Source: Thunnus maccoyii
Lineage: Eukaryota; Chordata; Actinopteri; Scombriformes; Scombridae
Assembly: GCF_910596095.1 (NCBI RefSeq)
Contig: NC_056553.1
Coordinates: 19,677,725-19,741,724, forward strand
DNA length: 64,000 bases
Direction: 5' to 3'
The translations under genes were made by a program, and so were the position numbers. This document shows, piece by piece, positions 1 to 13,000 of the stretch. Position 1 is the first letter of the stretch. Each line of letters opens with the position of its first letter. Below the pieces are notes generated by a model. That model was not told the origin of the DNA and made no database searches. It saw only the letters and a list, made by a program, of their open reading frames with translations.

Positions 1-292
1 CTGATGTTCAACTTTTTCCATTAACTTTCATGTCTGAAGGCTTCACCTGCTCTTTCAGCGTCACTGCTGTTTCCATTGGGATGGTCCCATAATGATGATG
101 TATCTGTTTTTGAGGCAAAAGAAGCCTGTTCTGGATTTAGCCTTCCTCATACGCACTAAATGATATCCCCTTACTGTCTGTGTTTACGTAAAAACTCAGG
201 CAAGAGGAAGCAACTGTTTCCTGACAGCTAAAAATAGCAGGCGGTGAACTTTTGAATGGAGCTGGACTGGGGCCGCGTGAGCCATGCCTCAC
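1..292 (-). other. abca4: abca4 intron 7 (partial)
   Basis: This is sequence downstream (minus strand) of the exon 7 donor (GAG then GTGAGG at 293/292). I translated the minus strand and found nothing resembling ABCA4 exon 8, so the next exon is probably outside the window. Confidence 0.7.
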
Positions 293-3200
293 CTCTCGCA
301 GTTTGTCCGAGGAGGCAGAGACGACCCGTACCCAGAAGTGAATGTCAATGCCTTCGGAGTGGTTGTCCAGCACACGAGGAAGCTAGAGAGAAACATACAG
401 GCGTTGTTTTAATGTGAATACTTAAATATATTTTTCACTCCTACTAAGTGAAAACATAACTGCTGATCAATTGTATTTTGTCTCTCAGAATTAACATCAT
501 ATTTCCCATAAACCCAAGATATTACTGGCACCACATAGTTTGTTTTGAAGAGCAAGAAGGATAAGAACTGATAATGTCCCTTGGTAACAGCCAATATGCA
601 GTCTGACCAGGCAACATATATGAAGTTAAAAGTATCCAGATTGATATTGATGATAAACAGCTTGTGTTATAAACAGTGGGAAAATTAGGTGATAAAATCT
701 ACAGAGAAATATACCTGAAAAGACTGCCTTCATCATTCATATATGTGATTCCCCCACAGCAGAGCCTTATAATTGCTGAGCACTGCTTTCTCTTGAGTGT
801 TTGCTGGTTTGCTCAGAGATCTTCCAGCCAGCTCACAACACAATAGGCTAAAGGTTCAGGAAGCAGCACGAGGCCAAGACACAGAACTGCCAGAGGAGAC
901 ATCCTTCCTCTCTGACATTTCTGTCTATCTCAGTGAGTGTGTGTGTGAAAGAGGGAGAGAGTGTGTGATCGGACTAAAATGGATTTCTGAAGTCTAGTAG
1001 GGAAACTAAACAGCTCCAAATTATGTGTATAGAAGAACTTTTTGCAGCAGAGACAGACAGACAGACTGACAGGCAAATAGTCCCGTGTGATTGCGCCTGG
1101 ATGAAGATGAGGCAAAGGGCAGCCATTGTTGCCTTTAGTCTCATTGTGGCCCGTGTTTACTCTCGATGCCTTGTGATTACTGAAGAGAGGAGTGTCTCTT
1201 CACTAAGCTAATTACAGAAAGAGGGCAAGTCTGCCTGCTCAGCTAATGCGTACGGCTGTTTCACAAGTTCTCTGCTCCACTCCTACTCAACCTATTTGAA
1301 GCGTGTTGGCAGAGCTGCAGCCCGCTCTTAACGCTCTTCAGTCTTCAGTGCAAAATTCAGCTTTTTGCAGATAAATGCAGTAAGGCCCTGCTGAAAGGCC
1401 TTCCAATGTCAATTCAGTTTTTGGAGGTCTTTTTTTTGAAGTTTTCAAATGTAGTCTCTAGTTTGTATGCTGTATTCAGACATTATATTCAGATATTATA
1501 ATATACACACAATAAATAGCAAATAACTTGAACTTGGCCTGCATTTTCTTCAGTATTTGCATCTTATTGTTATTGTTATCTGTTATTTCTAAGATTAGGA
1601 GAATATATTTATTCTAAATTTAATCTAAAGTTGTGAGAAAATAAATGCTGTTTCCTTTCAAACACCAGGAGTTACTGACTGATGTTTTTTCAGCCCTTGT
1701 ATCTATGTATTGATTGTATTTTTCATTCGTAGAAAAGATTATAGATGCTTATTTACAATATATAAAATTAAATTACTCTGCATACAATCCTTTATCTACA
1801 ACATGTATAGTCACGAGTGCAACAGTCACTGCAGGGTAATATAATAATTACCACTGTTCCACCCTTTAAAAAAAAAAAAAAAAAATTGTCAGTTGAAAAT
1901 CATCTCTAATATAAACAACTGTCTTTTTGCAACATAGTGTTTTTTATGACTAGAGAATGATGCAATGTACGCAAGTTTATCTACACAGACAACAAAGGCA
2001 ACTTGCATTTCCCTGAGAAGTGTTTCTCCCAACCTATGAGTCAGAGACCTCATAAAAATGCTAACAGTCATTTATCCGTCGTGTCTGTGTCTTGTTCGAG
2101 CTTGTTAAGTTTTGATCCACACGTGCGTCGTGAAACTTCTAATGTGAAGAAAGACATAAGCTGCAACCAGGAGCTAAAAAAACAGAATGCACAGAATAAG
2201 AGAGACATCTGTCTGATGCTGAGCTGAAGCTGTATGATGACTGGAGCCACTACATCACTGCACTGCCTGTGTTTTGCACAGTCAGGGTGTAATAAACAGG
2301 GCTGTTAAACTGTAGTCCATGAAAACATATTGTTGTCATTAACCTAAATAAGTTACCCAATATACATGCTGTGATATTTCAATTTATAAGGTTTGCAATG
2401 ATTTTCATGGATCAGTTACACAATTTGAAAAAAATCTCTTCATTAAAGTAACTTGACAGCTGCATTAAAGTATGAATTAATGACGCGCACGATGTGGCTA
2501 TAGGTTTCCACTTATATAACATTACTTGATAACTATTTTGCAAGTGTCACATCCTGCCAAACCCTTTATTGCTGTATGCCATCTTAATCTCAGCTCATTC
2601 AGCCTTCAGTTGGCTCAGCTGTGTCTGACTGAGCGCTTCAAGATTGATGCAACTAAATGAATAAACATGGAAACCTCCCAAATGGGACTCATCCAACCAC
2701 AACTCTATAACTCTTCCAAATGCAAATGTGTGCATGTAACTAATTTATAATAATGGTTCTATAAGCTTTACACTGTCAGGACTACAATGGATGGATTAAA
2801 AGAGTCGAACTGGAACTGTTATGAACAGTGTGTAAATGTGGAGAAAGGGCTCCCAGTATGACAATGGCAGAATAGAGGTATTTTTAATGGTAAACCATTA
2901 GATGAGCTCAGCAGTTGCAATCCCTTTATAGTAACATCCTTATCAGTCCTCTAAATCCCAGGATAAACCAACACTTACCAGCCGGAAGAGCTTGAAAAAG
3001 TCGACATTGGCGTAGAATTTGTCCTCGATGATCTGCAGCCGCTGTGGGGTAAGGATGCACATGGCGTTGCGAACAGCATAGAGTCCTCTGCGGCTGGGGA
3101 AAATAAGGAATCGCTCTAGCAGGTTCAGGTTGCAGGCGATGTCCTTTAAATGCAAGTCTGGGACCCCAAAGGCAAACTGGAATAAAATGGACAGGACATG

Positions 3201-6200
3201 TTCGGGTGATTTCAAAACAGAACCTCAGGATTTAGATACTGATGTCATTGCACTGCGATGTCTTAAGGTCAGTAGTTTCTCTTCTGTTTCCTGAATCTAA
3301 ATGGCTTCCAAATCAAAGAGAACACTGAATGACAATTTTCAAAACACTGCAACTCAAGTAAAACACACTTCGACATATAGTTTATATTTTGTGTGTATCA
3401 TGCATTTGGAATACTCTACCTATGGAAATGATGAAGTGTGCTGCAGACAGCGCTTTTAAAAATCAAAATATGGTTAAAATCTACTCAGATATGTACTCAT
3501 GAATTACATTTTTTATTGATTAACTCATGTTTTATATCTGTCGCATTGTATTGTTTGTTTCAGATTGTTAGGTCAAAGAGTGAAGTGTTTTATCCATTTG
3601 TCAATTTTAAGTTGAGCTGGAACTACGGGTGCAAATTAGCTGTTGAGCTAACCCTAGCACATTTAAGTTGATGTTATTAAAATGCCTGTGTTGATTAATG
3701 TGCACTGTCCCCTACAAATAAATACATACATTTCCTTTACACTTTCATAATGTATATTGTGCCTCTACTCTAACATATGGCTTTTATATTATGAGGTGAT
3801 GTTAAGTGGAAACTCTAAACAGCTCATAGATGTGTTTGTATTCATCTGTCTATAAGTAGAAGTGTCCGGCTTTAACCTTCTTGTGTAATGCATGCTGGGA
3901 AGCGAGTATAGAAAGTTGCATTCATCTTAAAACTTGTAAGTTCAAATGATGACTCCTCACATCATTGTCAGGCAGTGACCAAACTGAAGGACAGCATCCA
4001 ACAACCTGCCCGCTGTTTAGCCACACAGGTGAAATGATTCAGCGAATGTTTGAAACCTCAGGAGGAAGAGGAGGGTGTCTGTCGATACCAGCTGGCCACA
4101 TACAGTATGTCTGAATAAAGTGGCATGCATGCATGTATGCATGTTTTGCTGTATTAAGATTGCCAAAGGGAGATTTCTTCCAGGTGTTTTTCATCCTGAA
4201 TAACTAATAGCACTGAAACAGATACAACACTAGGCAAAAGTTTGGACATACCGTCCCATTCACTTGAATAAGAATGTTTGTCCAAACTTTTGACTGGTAT
4301 TGTTTATTCATCATACTGCATGTCAGCTCCTTAAATGCCAAAATGTCAAAATGAATGTGGTATTTATTTATTCATGTTAAAATGATACACAGTGTACAGA
4401 CCCTTGGCCGTTCAACCCTATTGTGTTTTTGTGTTTTTATGCATGTGTGTGAGTGTCTGTGTACCTGTTCAGGCCTGATTTGAGCATTGACTAGCTGATA
4501 CACCACAGACTCTGTCAGAGGAATGTCTCTCAGCAGGAATGATGTCAGAGTTTCATCGTCTTTTAGGATAGTCTCCACCTTTACTCCTCGGCCTGCACAG
4601 AGAGAGAGGCAGTTCATGTGAATGAAAAGCCACAGACTGATCCAGTTAGAACAAAAGCAGACCACTACTGTCACCAAAATGACGTTTTACATAACCTCTT
4701 GTCTTCTGAGCTCCACAAAGCACACTCTATTGTTTTCATTTTTTTATTATATATTTATGTGCTGTGGAGGTTACTGACTATGCAATGTCTACCAGGATGT
4801 GATTTATTAAGCCTCATTTTGAGTCAGGCACTGGATAAACTGGAAAAATACAGATTCCTAGTGCCACATATTTTCGACAAGTTGTGACAAATCTGCCGCA
4901 TTAAAAGGACAGGATTGTAGAATGAAGACACCCCACCTCTGCATTGTGTCATTATTTCCTGTGGCCTGTCTGTGCTTGAATATTTTGCTTTGATAAGCAA
5001 CATGTTGGTGTGGCCGCAATCCAGGTTCAACCCTAGATTAAGCTGCCTTGGGAAGAAGTTCTCATGGCACCCGCCACAAAGAAACCAAAAATCAAAAAAA
5101 GGAGAGAAGATTGGGAAAATATTGATTTCAGGAGCCCATAGGATATAAGAAATGGGCCTAGAAAAGTCCTGAAAGCATGTTTCTTGCCAAGATGGCAAAA
5201 CGTGTCTGCTTTAGATTAGAAATCTTTCATTAATGTGTTATATCATTGAGTTTCTAGGAGCATTTGTCATCAGCAGCATCAAGTGGCTTCTATCTTGAAT
5301 TTCTTTTTCATGCTAAAAAATATGTTCATTTCAGGATATCCACCACTGGACCATCACTGGCCATCAGACAAAAGGCCTCTCTTTTTGGCTACATGGGGTA
5401 CATACACCTGATGGACCTATGGACACACGTGCATGCACACATTAATGGGACATGCACACACACAACTTGCTCATAATCAAGGGTCTCACATATGAAATGA
5501 ACATCCACTCAAACAATTGCCATTTTCTGTTTCATATGACCAGTCATGAGGAGTATATTTCATCAATTACATAACTTGTTTCTCAACATGATTCAATTTT
5601 CCTTCCTGGGGCTCATGGGAACTTGAGCCCTGGTGGAATGTGGATCTGTATCTCTGTTAGCTCTGTTAGTCCATTTCCATATTTCACTATGAGAGCGGCA
5701 GCATGAAGAGCAGCCAGACGTAACCATCCACAAGCTGGAATGCACTTAGCTTCATTCCACTCCCATCATAAAGATTTATTTTGCCAGCAGGGTAACATAC
5801 TGTATATACAACACAGATGTGTATGTATATGTTGATATGAATAGAGAATTGTTAGCATGGTGTCCCTTGAGATGGGACCAGTGGTTTTTGATCTCTCATG
5901 GGGCACGTGAATTGCTTTCCCACTAAATAAATAACACACTGGTGGAGACAGAAAGCAGCTTACGTTACGGGCCTTTCTTAAACCCATGTGATGTAATCCT
6001 GTTACACTTTACAGATACACAGACAGGCTGATGGGAAAAAGTGTGTTGCAAGAGGTACATTGTGAATTCATAACAAGAAGTAGCCACCTTGTTGGTTGCC
6101 TGTTTTGTTCACTTGCTTGTGTTTTCAATTGCTATTAAAGCTGCAGCACAAATAAGACTTGTCCATCCCACACGATTAGCTCACCAAAACTGTAAATGTT

Positions 6201-8047
6201 TCATGATATCTTTGACATCTTTGAGAAAGTACCGGGAAACAAACTCATCTTCTTCAGACATATCATTTAAACATCAGACTGAAAATTGCACTACATTACA
6301 GGATTTTAACCATGATTCCCAACTCATCAGACCAACCTGACTGACCATGGTTGACAATGACGTTTTTGCAATATGTTGATGAAAGCTTGTAGCACTGACC
6401 TAAGACCTGTTCAGGACGAGTCTGCAGGGTGTCCATGAAGTTGCTCATGGAATTCAGTTCCCTCCAGAGGCGCTCAAGCTGCAGAAATTCTGGGTCACTA
6501 AAAAGAAGCTCCTGAGCATCCGAATAGAAGCGAGCCAATCTGAGGAGCAAGTTCAATAACAGGTTACACACATTTAGTCTTGTTTCCCTGTAAATATATT
6601 CAGAGAGGAGAAGGCGCAGATTAACAGCATATATTGTATAGTCACATATGAATGCATCCACACAATGAGGCTTGGAAACAGTAAAACATCACCAGTAATC
6701 ATCAATCAACACATTCTTTTTGACCTCATTGCATAATTCTGCCCTTTCGTCTTAGATCTAATGTTTCCTAGGAATTCAACACCTCTTGCCTAAAATGATC
6801 TCCCACTACCAGCCCAGGGTGGTGCTCACATGGAGTTGTTGTAGTTGGACACCAGGCCAGGGGATTCACCGCGGGTGGGATACTGGAAACAAGGGTTGTT
6901 GGCATTACAGAAGATTCCCTGGATCCATGGCAAGACACCCGTGGAGGGCATGGCCTTGTTGGGGAAGTGGCCTGAGGTAAGGAGATGCTGTTGGCTTTCA
7001 GTGCTTAAACAAGTCATTAATCAACATTTATGAATAGGACTCCATAGACCACAGAGGATACTGTATTTCTGTCTCTGTGGATTGAAAAGCTAGTGGTATT
7101 TTCTAACAAAGAGTTCTTTGCTTACATTCATGTTGACGGTAGAGTGGGTTCACTCTTCTTAGCCACACTAGTCCCATGAACAGAATAACAGGCCACATGA
7201 TTTCCATGAAGAAACGCACCTGGTTGGAAAGTTTAAATACACAACAGCAACTTTCTAAATGTGCATTTTATTCTAAATGGTGTTTGAAAGCAGTCATTTG
7301 TTTACCAGATGTTAACTTAAGTCTTTGGTGTATAAAAGTGTGCAAAAAAAGTAAACTTCCAGACAGTATACAAACTGGTGCAATAGGCCAACAATGCACC
7401 AGCACTATGTTCTTACTCAGGCGATAGTGAATGCTACTATACATTACAATCAATTTAATATTATATTAATGATTTCTTAGTATCTGGCCCATCAAATTAT
7501 CAAAGTCTGCAACCCTGCAAATTTCATATTCAGTTGGATGCTTTAAAAATGATTAGTTACTTTATTTTTTGTTTAGTTACTGTATATATTGTGCAGACAG
7601 TAAAACCCTTTAATGCTATTTTTGTATTTTAAATATTTAAATAAAATGACTTGACTTGAATTAACAATATACCTTCAGAAAAAATTAGCTAATAACTCTA
7701 CCTCAGAAATAAATCAGAAAATCTGATTTAGCTAACATGTTAGATACAAATAATCACATTAAGCTGTCAGGAAATGGCAGCAGTGGAGTAGTTCTTTTGC
7801 TGAGATATTTGACAATGTATTGTACAAATATAGATGACAGAAATATGGGTGCTATGACTCAGAATAATACGCCTTTAAAGTTGGTATCATCGGCATAAAA
7901 TGACACTTAAAGGCATTTTGGCTACCAGCACCCCTCACAGGGATAAATGTAGTGTGTAAATGATAGATGAGAGGATTTTACCCTCTGCCTCCTGCGGATG
8001 GTCCAGTTCTTCCACAGCAGGAGTTTGACCTGTGTTCCTGCCCCCAT
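293..8047 (-). CDS. abca4: ABCA4 retinal ABC transporter, N-terminal part (exons 1-7, cut by window edge)
   Basis: Coding exons in transcript order are 8047-7982, 7219-7126, 6971-6830, 6539-6400, 4592-4465, 3176-2979 and 382-293. They sum to 858 nt (286 residues), and every junction has AG/GT signals and matching phase. As I recall them, the exon lengths (66, 94, 142, 140, 128, 198, 90) equal those of human ABCA4. The start is the ATG at 8047 in a good context (GAGCCATGG). The protein begins [15 protein letters not shown], then a membrane segment at about residues 24-43, then the first exocytoplasmic domain. Cys54, Cys75, Cys81 and an N-glycosylation sequon at Asn98 match positions known in the human protein. 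ABCA4 is a photoreceptor outer-segment importer that flips N-retinylidene-phosphatidylethanolamine. The nucleotide-binding domains lie left of the window. Whether this is the a or b fish copy cannot be decided here. Confidence 0.95.
3380..3735 (+). repeat. LINE 3' end fragment in abca4 intron 5
   Basis: Codons 3407-3502 on the plus strand read [18 protein letters not shown] and onward to a TGA. This fits the WNxLP...FK pattern that ends ORF2 of many fish LINEs. About 210 bases later there is an AT-rich tail with an AATAAA-like stretch near 3717. It is a 5'-truncated insertion, antisense to abca4. The exact LINE clade is not determined. Confidence 0.6.
4226..4303. mobile_element. Short MITE with Tc1-like inverted ends
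   Basis: Left end CAAAAGTTTGGACATAC (about 4235) and right end GTTTGTCCAAACTTTTGAC (about 4277) are inverted copies of one another around a spacer of about 30 bases. The motif CCAGTCAAAAGTTTGGACA is a familiar terminus of a fish DNA-transposon family. The element is about 78 bases, has no coding capacity, and lies in abca4 intron 5. Confidence 0.6.
7585..7668 (+). repeat. Possible LINE/SINE 3' tail in abca4 intron 1
   Basis: An AT-rich stretch ends in AAATAAAATGACTTGACTTGA. A TGACTTGA-type tail is common at the 3' end of fish non-LTR retrotransposons. No coding remnant is visible beside it, so the call is tentative. Confidence 0.35.
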
Positions 8048-8761
8048 GGCTCCTCCTTTTCACCCCTGCAGGGGCTGGCACCAGCCTACAAGCCTGTATT
8101 CAACCAGTCCACAGTACTCTTATCAACTACATAAAGCCACCGCATACTTGACAAAAACATTCATTAACTTTAAAAATAATTTGCATTTAATTTAGCAGAT
8201 GAACAGCCATGTACATCACAGAGGCGTCCGTCCATTCATCCAGTGAGTGCCCTATGTGAAGGCTAGCAACAGCTCTGTAATGAGGTTAATGAGCTCAAGA
8301 CACTTCACATGGTCAGCGTAACTATTATAAACCTTTCCACCATCTATAAACATGCTCTCAGTACTAGTCATGGTTACTTCCACCAGCAAACAACTCTGAA
8401 CATGGTCCATACCTGGTGTATGAAACAAAATTACCTTTACAATTACAGAACAATTTTAGGGCTACTATATGACTAATTATATATACTTAAGTCTAAATTT
8501 CAAAACATAGCTGTTGTCCAGTGTAACATATCACTTACCTCAGAAGAACACTTGCACTGAAGATTGATATCTAATGAATACAGCATAACACCACATATTC
8601 TACCGAGTGCTCCTTGGGGTTGCAAACACAGCTAGTTTCCAGACCTTGTGAATAGTTAAGCAGATTGATTTAATCTCCTTTCTCAGTGCTGGGAGACTGC
8701 TAACGCCTCTCATCCATTTGTAGAGGCCTTCATGACCTAACCACCTGGCCTCCGTTGCATA

Positions 8762-8784
8762 TAATCCTACCACTGTTATAATCC
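8762..8784 (+). promoter_or_regulatory. Paired TAATCC motifs upstream of abca4
   Basis: TAATCC occurs at 8762-8767 and again at 8779-8784, about 715-740 bases upstream of the abca4 ATG. TAATCC is the core recognised by the photoreceptor homeodomain factors CRX/OTX. The link to abca4 expression is inference; a six-base motif also arises by chance. Confidence 0.25.
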
Positions 8785-9057
8785 TTCCTCTGTTAAGGAA
8801 TAAATATGTAAATTTTAATTAAAAAGAACTAGAGTTCTCTAAAAATTCACAGGCCATCATACTGCTTAGTAAAAGCCAAAATCAGATTACTGTGTTAAAT
8901 GGATCAAGCTTTTTGTCATAAACAAGAGATGAACATTGCATAACTTCTAGTATCATAGGAATAAGTCTTCTTTGTTAAATTAAGTTGTTGCAGGTTTTTA
9001 AAAAAATTGCAGGAAACAAGAAAACAGACCATCATGGTTGGAAGTTGTCAGATATAT

Positions 9058-9063
9058 TTTAAT
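9058..9063 (-). terminator. arhgap29: Candidate arhgap29 polyadenylation signal (ATTAAA)
   Basis: The minus strand reads ATTAAA about 1 kb after the stop codon and is followed by a T/GT-rich stretch (GGTCTGTTTTCTTGTTT). I saw no AATAAA on the minus strand between the stop codon and abca4. Transcript data would be needed to confirm the cleavage site. Confidence 0.25.
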
Positions 9064-10056
9064 AAGTTACAAAAGGGTGTTTGTTTTCATGTACCTGTTT
9101 TTTACATTGAACTCTTCAACATTCTGTCAACCGTGTAGATTACCATGAAAAACAGATACCATTTAAATAAATGATGCGCTTCCTATTACTTACAAAGAAC
9201 CTGTAAGGTTTAGGTCATTAATAAAACTATTTCAGTTGTAAAAAGAAAAAAAAACAGCTTTGGCTATCAAGAAATGGTATATTGAAGTAAGAAAGATAAT
9301 GCCATGATTGAATCCAATGGCATTTCTAAAAGCTTTTCAGATCAGTGTAAGTTGACACAATACATGTTCAACAGTATAAAAACAAGTGGATGTATACCCT
9401 TTGCAACTGGCGCTTCATAGCATTGCCGAATGCCAATACAGATACCCCGTACAGCATGTGACAAAAGTCATTACATTGCTTTATACACAAGTTATTAGCA
9501 AAATGATTAATTATAGCCTATGTGTAACAGTTTAAAACATTCTGACTCACAGTAAGTAGAAACACAACTCAGAAAAGATTTGTGGAAGAGTATTGATGTC
9601 AGATAAGTGCACCAAACTTTTTTTTTTCATTGTTGTGGCTACATGCATTATTGTAACGATTCAAATATAGCTTTTTGGTATATAAACATACATAGATAGT
9701 GAGTCTGTAAGAACGTTATACAAAATATTCAAACAAAACGTAATTGCACAGTTTCAAAAAGAATTATAAATATTCCGACCTGGTGTCAGGGTGTACTGAG
9801 CAAGTGATTGGTAAATGAAATATTGGTGAATCGTGTTAAAAAATATACAGTATTTCAAGTGCATCCTGTTTGTCTTTTGAGGACCAAAGGTACATTACTT
9901 CTCCACACAGTGCCCATAAATCATAGTACATCTAGTCATTTTCTTTGCAGAGTCAATGCAGATGTTTCTTATTCTTTCTCTAATAGAATATATGGCACAT
10001 TCAAGCACCATGTCTTTCATCTGTGATGGCCCAAGATGCTATGGGCATCAAGAGGA

Positions 10057-13000
10057 TCACACAAAATGAGCCTCTCGGTGTTCTACCTCTTGGAGGCGTC
10101 TGGGCCTTAGTCTCTGGTACACTGGTTTGGCCTGGTTTGGGCCCAGTTCCTCAGGGCTAGGGCTGGGAGACTGAGACATGGCTGCCTGCTCAGCCTCAAT
10201 GTCCTCCTCAAGAGGCTCATCTACAGACACCTCTATCTCAATCCCTAATTCCTCATCCTCCTCCTCCTCCTCCTCCTCCTCCTCCTCCTCATCCTCCTCC
10301 TCCTCCTCCTCTTCTTCTTCCTCATCTTCTTCCTCAGCACTGTTGGCTAACACACAGTCCTGCAGCGCTTTGGTTTTGCTCCCTGATGGGGGCTTGTAGA
10401 AAGTTCCAGGGGGAGGCTGGAGAGTCCTGGGAGGCCTGAAAGCTGTTGTGACAGGGTTGTACTTTGTTACATTGTCCTCCCTTCTTAAAGTCCTGCTGGG
10501 TCGCACTGCGACAGTGTAAGGTCTGTTGGGGTAGATGGTGCTAATAGAGCTCCCGGAAGTTCCAAGGGAGAAGTTTGATGATACTGGTACAGAAGCTGAT
10601 AAGTTGCTGGCATCCACTGCTGTGCTTTCTGTGGACGAACTGGATACGATTCTTACTGTTCTGGAAACAACATCATGGTGCTTGTACTGTTTGTCCCAAG
10701 TTCTGCGCAACGTCTGGGTGTCAATAAATGTACTCCGGTAATGTGTCCCTGCTCGCAATTTTGTTTTCTCACTTTCATCCACCTCTTCAATGGACTGGTT
10801 GCAACTGCCTCCTCTCCTGTCATCTTCGTCAATGCTGTTCCGGCTGTTATTCTCGTCCACTTGGCCTCGGTTGAGGATCCGCTCTGCTGGCATGCTAACC
10901 GGCCGCGAGGAGAGTTTGCTGCGAGGATGTCGAAGTTGCACCCTGGTGATGGTGATATGCTGAGAGCGACAGAGCCCTCGCTCACCAGGTTTTGGACCCT
11001 CAGGGACACTCGATGACAAAACCCCATTGAAGGCCTCTGAATCCACATCATCAACTTTAAATAAAGAGGGAAACAAGATATTAAACATAAACATATTGAC
11101 AAGTAAAACAAGTGTGTACTTAAGAAACTGTCTTATATAATACCCAACAAAAAATACTGTATTTCTGGACTATGAATAACAGGGGGATGAATTATATTTC
11201 TTTGATTATCTGGCTTTGTAAAAATACTGACCAGGTTCATAGTCACTTCCATCGAGGCTTGGCGTGGTCTCCTGAACCTCCGCCAACAAATGGGAAGAAG
11301 GAATTATGGAGGAATGCCTCTTATACACCTTAGAGCTCTGCTGTAATGGTAAGATGGAAAAGGACAGAAAACAAAGGATCAATGTACCACTTTATGTTCC
11401 ATGAGAATTTCACAACTGTACGATATTAACAAAACAATCTATTTTTAGCATGAAAACAAGTAAAAGCACTGTGTTCAAGAGAGAATACGTCATTTTCTGT
11501 TATGCCTCTCGCCTTACCTCCTTAATGTCTCCCAGCGACTTAGAGTGCCTGCTCAGCTGCCGCTCCTTCTCCTGTTGGGTGAGGCGGGGGTGGGCATCGA
11601 CCTCCGTGGGTGAAGTGCCACACAGGGGACTGAGTGGGGTGTCAAAGATCATCTGGTAGTGTCTGATGAGGAGCTCCACAATGAGTGCCTGATAGGGGTA
11701 ATCCACCAGAGAGGAAAGGGACACTTCCGCATCCGCCTGTCTTGGCTTGATCAGTGTTGGGCCAAAGATGATACCCAGGTTGCTCGCTGTCATCTTATTC
11801 TCCTCTGATTGCTCTGTCACCCTAGAGAAGAAGGAAAAGGAGGAAAAGACTAATTAATACTAAAATGATCACTTATGAACTGTTTAAAGCCATTTTTTCT
11901 GTACTGAATGCTTCACTGAGATTCTGTCTACGAATAAGATTCACATTCCTACTTGTAAAAAGACAAGCCGCACAAATCAATTACACACTGAGCAGTAGCA
12001 GTAGTGCCTACCGGTGCAGATGCTCTATGAGGAACTGCAGTGTCTTGTAATGAGCAGGTGGCAGCTGCCTCAGCAGATCCTTGATCTTGAAGAGGACCCG
12101 GTTGAGTTCCACACTGACCTGGGCTGGGGTCACTGGAGTGGGACTGAGCCGAAAGGCCTCCAGTTCCTCCAGGATGATGCTCTGGCTTTCCTTGGCCAAG
12201 CCGATGAAGTCATTATAGTAGCGGAACAGGATGAGAGGCTCTGGAAGCTGCAAAGGAAAGTGTGGAGGGAAAAAAAGAGTAAGTAAAACAAATGAAACAA
12301 AGAAGCTGATAATAAACAGAGCACCAAAATATGTAAGTAAATAGACAAGTGGGACAGAATTAGAAATGAGATAAGCAATTATGGGATAAGAGGTGGGAGA
12401 TATGTACCAAAAATAAACAAAGACAAACAAATACAACTACTGTGGTTTTGTTCCCGTAAAACACACTTTTAACCATGTCCTGTCCTTGTTTTTGCTGGCT
12501 TTGTACAGGTGCCTAAACACTGTAAGTTGTCTTCCTATGTTGTTAAAGATAAACCTTCAACAGCAGCCTACCTGTCTCAGGTAGAGTTTGAGTACGTTGC
12601 TGATGTCATGGGGGTAAAGCTCAGAGAGCTCCACCAGGTCCTTGCCATTCTCAAACGCTTGGCACAACTTCTCTACCCGTGACTTGGCACCGTTCACACG
12701 GTAGATCCCCTTCACAGCACAAAAACAAAATGCATTCAACACAGGAAAATTAGATGCATTTCCTGGATTACTATGGTGAATGTGGGTAAGCACAGGACAG
12801 CTGCAGGATTATTAAAAGGATACACCAAAAAAACATTTAAAAAAATAAAAATATTTACAGAAAATACATGCAAAATTATTTGGTTTTAAAGAAGGAACCT
12901 TATTAGCATTTATTTTCTATCAAACATCCATCTGGTAGAGGTAATTAAACTCTAGTGATCTAGCAATAATAATTTTATGGTTAAAATGCTGAACATCTAT

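Larger units (their letters stand above)
8048..10056 (-). other. Spacer between arhgap29 3' end and abca4 5' end
   Basis: About 2.0 kb of AT-rich DNA lies between the arhgap29 stop codon and the abca4 start codon; both genes run on the minus strand. It should hold the arhgap29 3' UTR, perhaps ending near 9058, and the abca4 promoter and 5' UTR. No long open frame with recognisable content is present. Two TAATCC motifs at 8762 and 8779 are the only regulatory-looking sites I can point to. Confidence 0.7.

Noticed and set aside
1..292. Search for abca4 exon 8
   Set aside because: No stretch on the minus strand resembles the expected peptide and no suitable acceptor-donor pair was found.
4120..4146. 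GCATGCATG repeat as a regulatory array
   Set aside because: Short simple repeat of ATGC units in an intron; no reason to assign a function.
10178..10399. Poly-serine open frame on the plus strand
   Set aside because: It is the antisense reading of the GAG/GAA repeat encoding the arhgap29 acidic tract.
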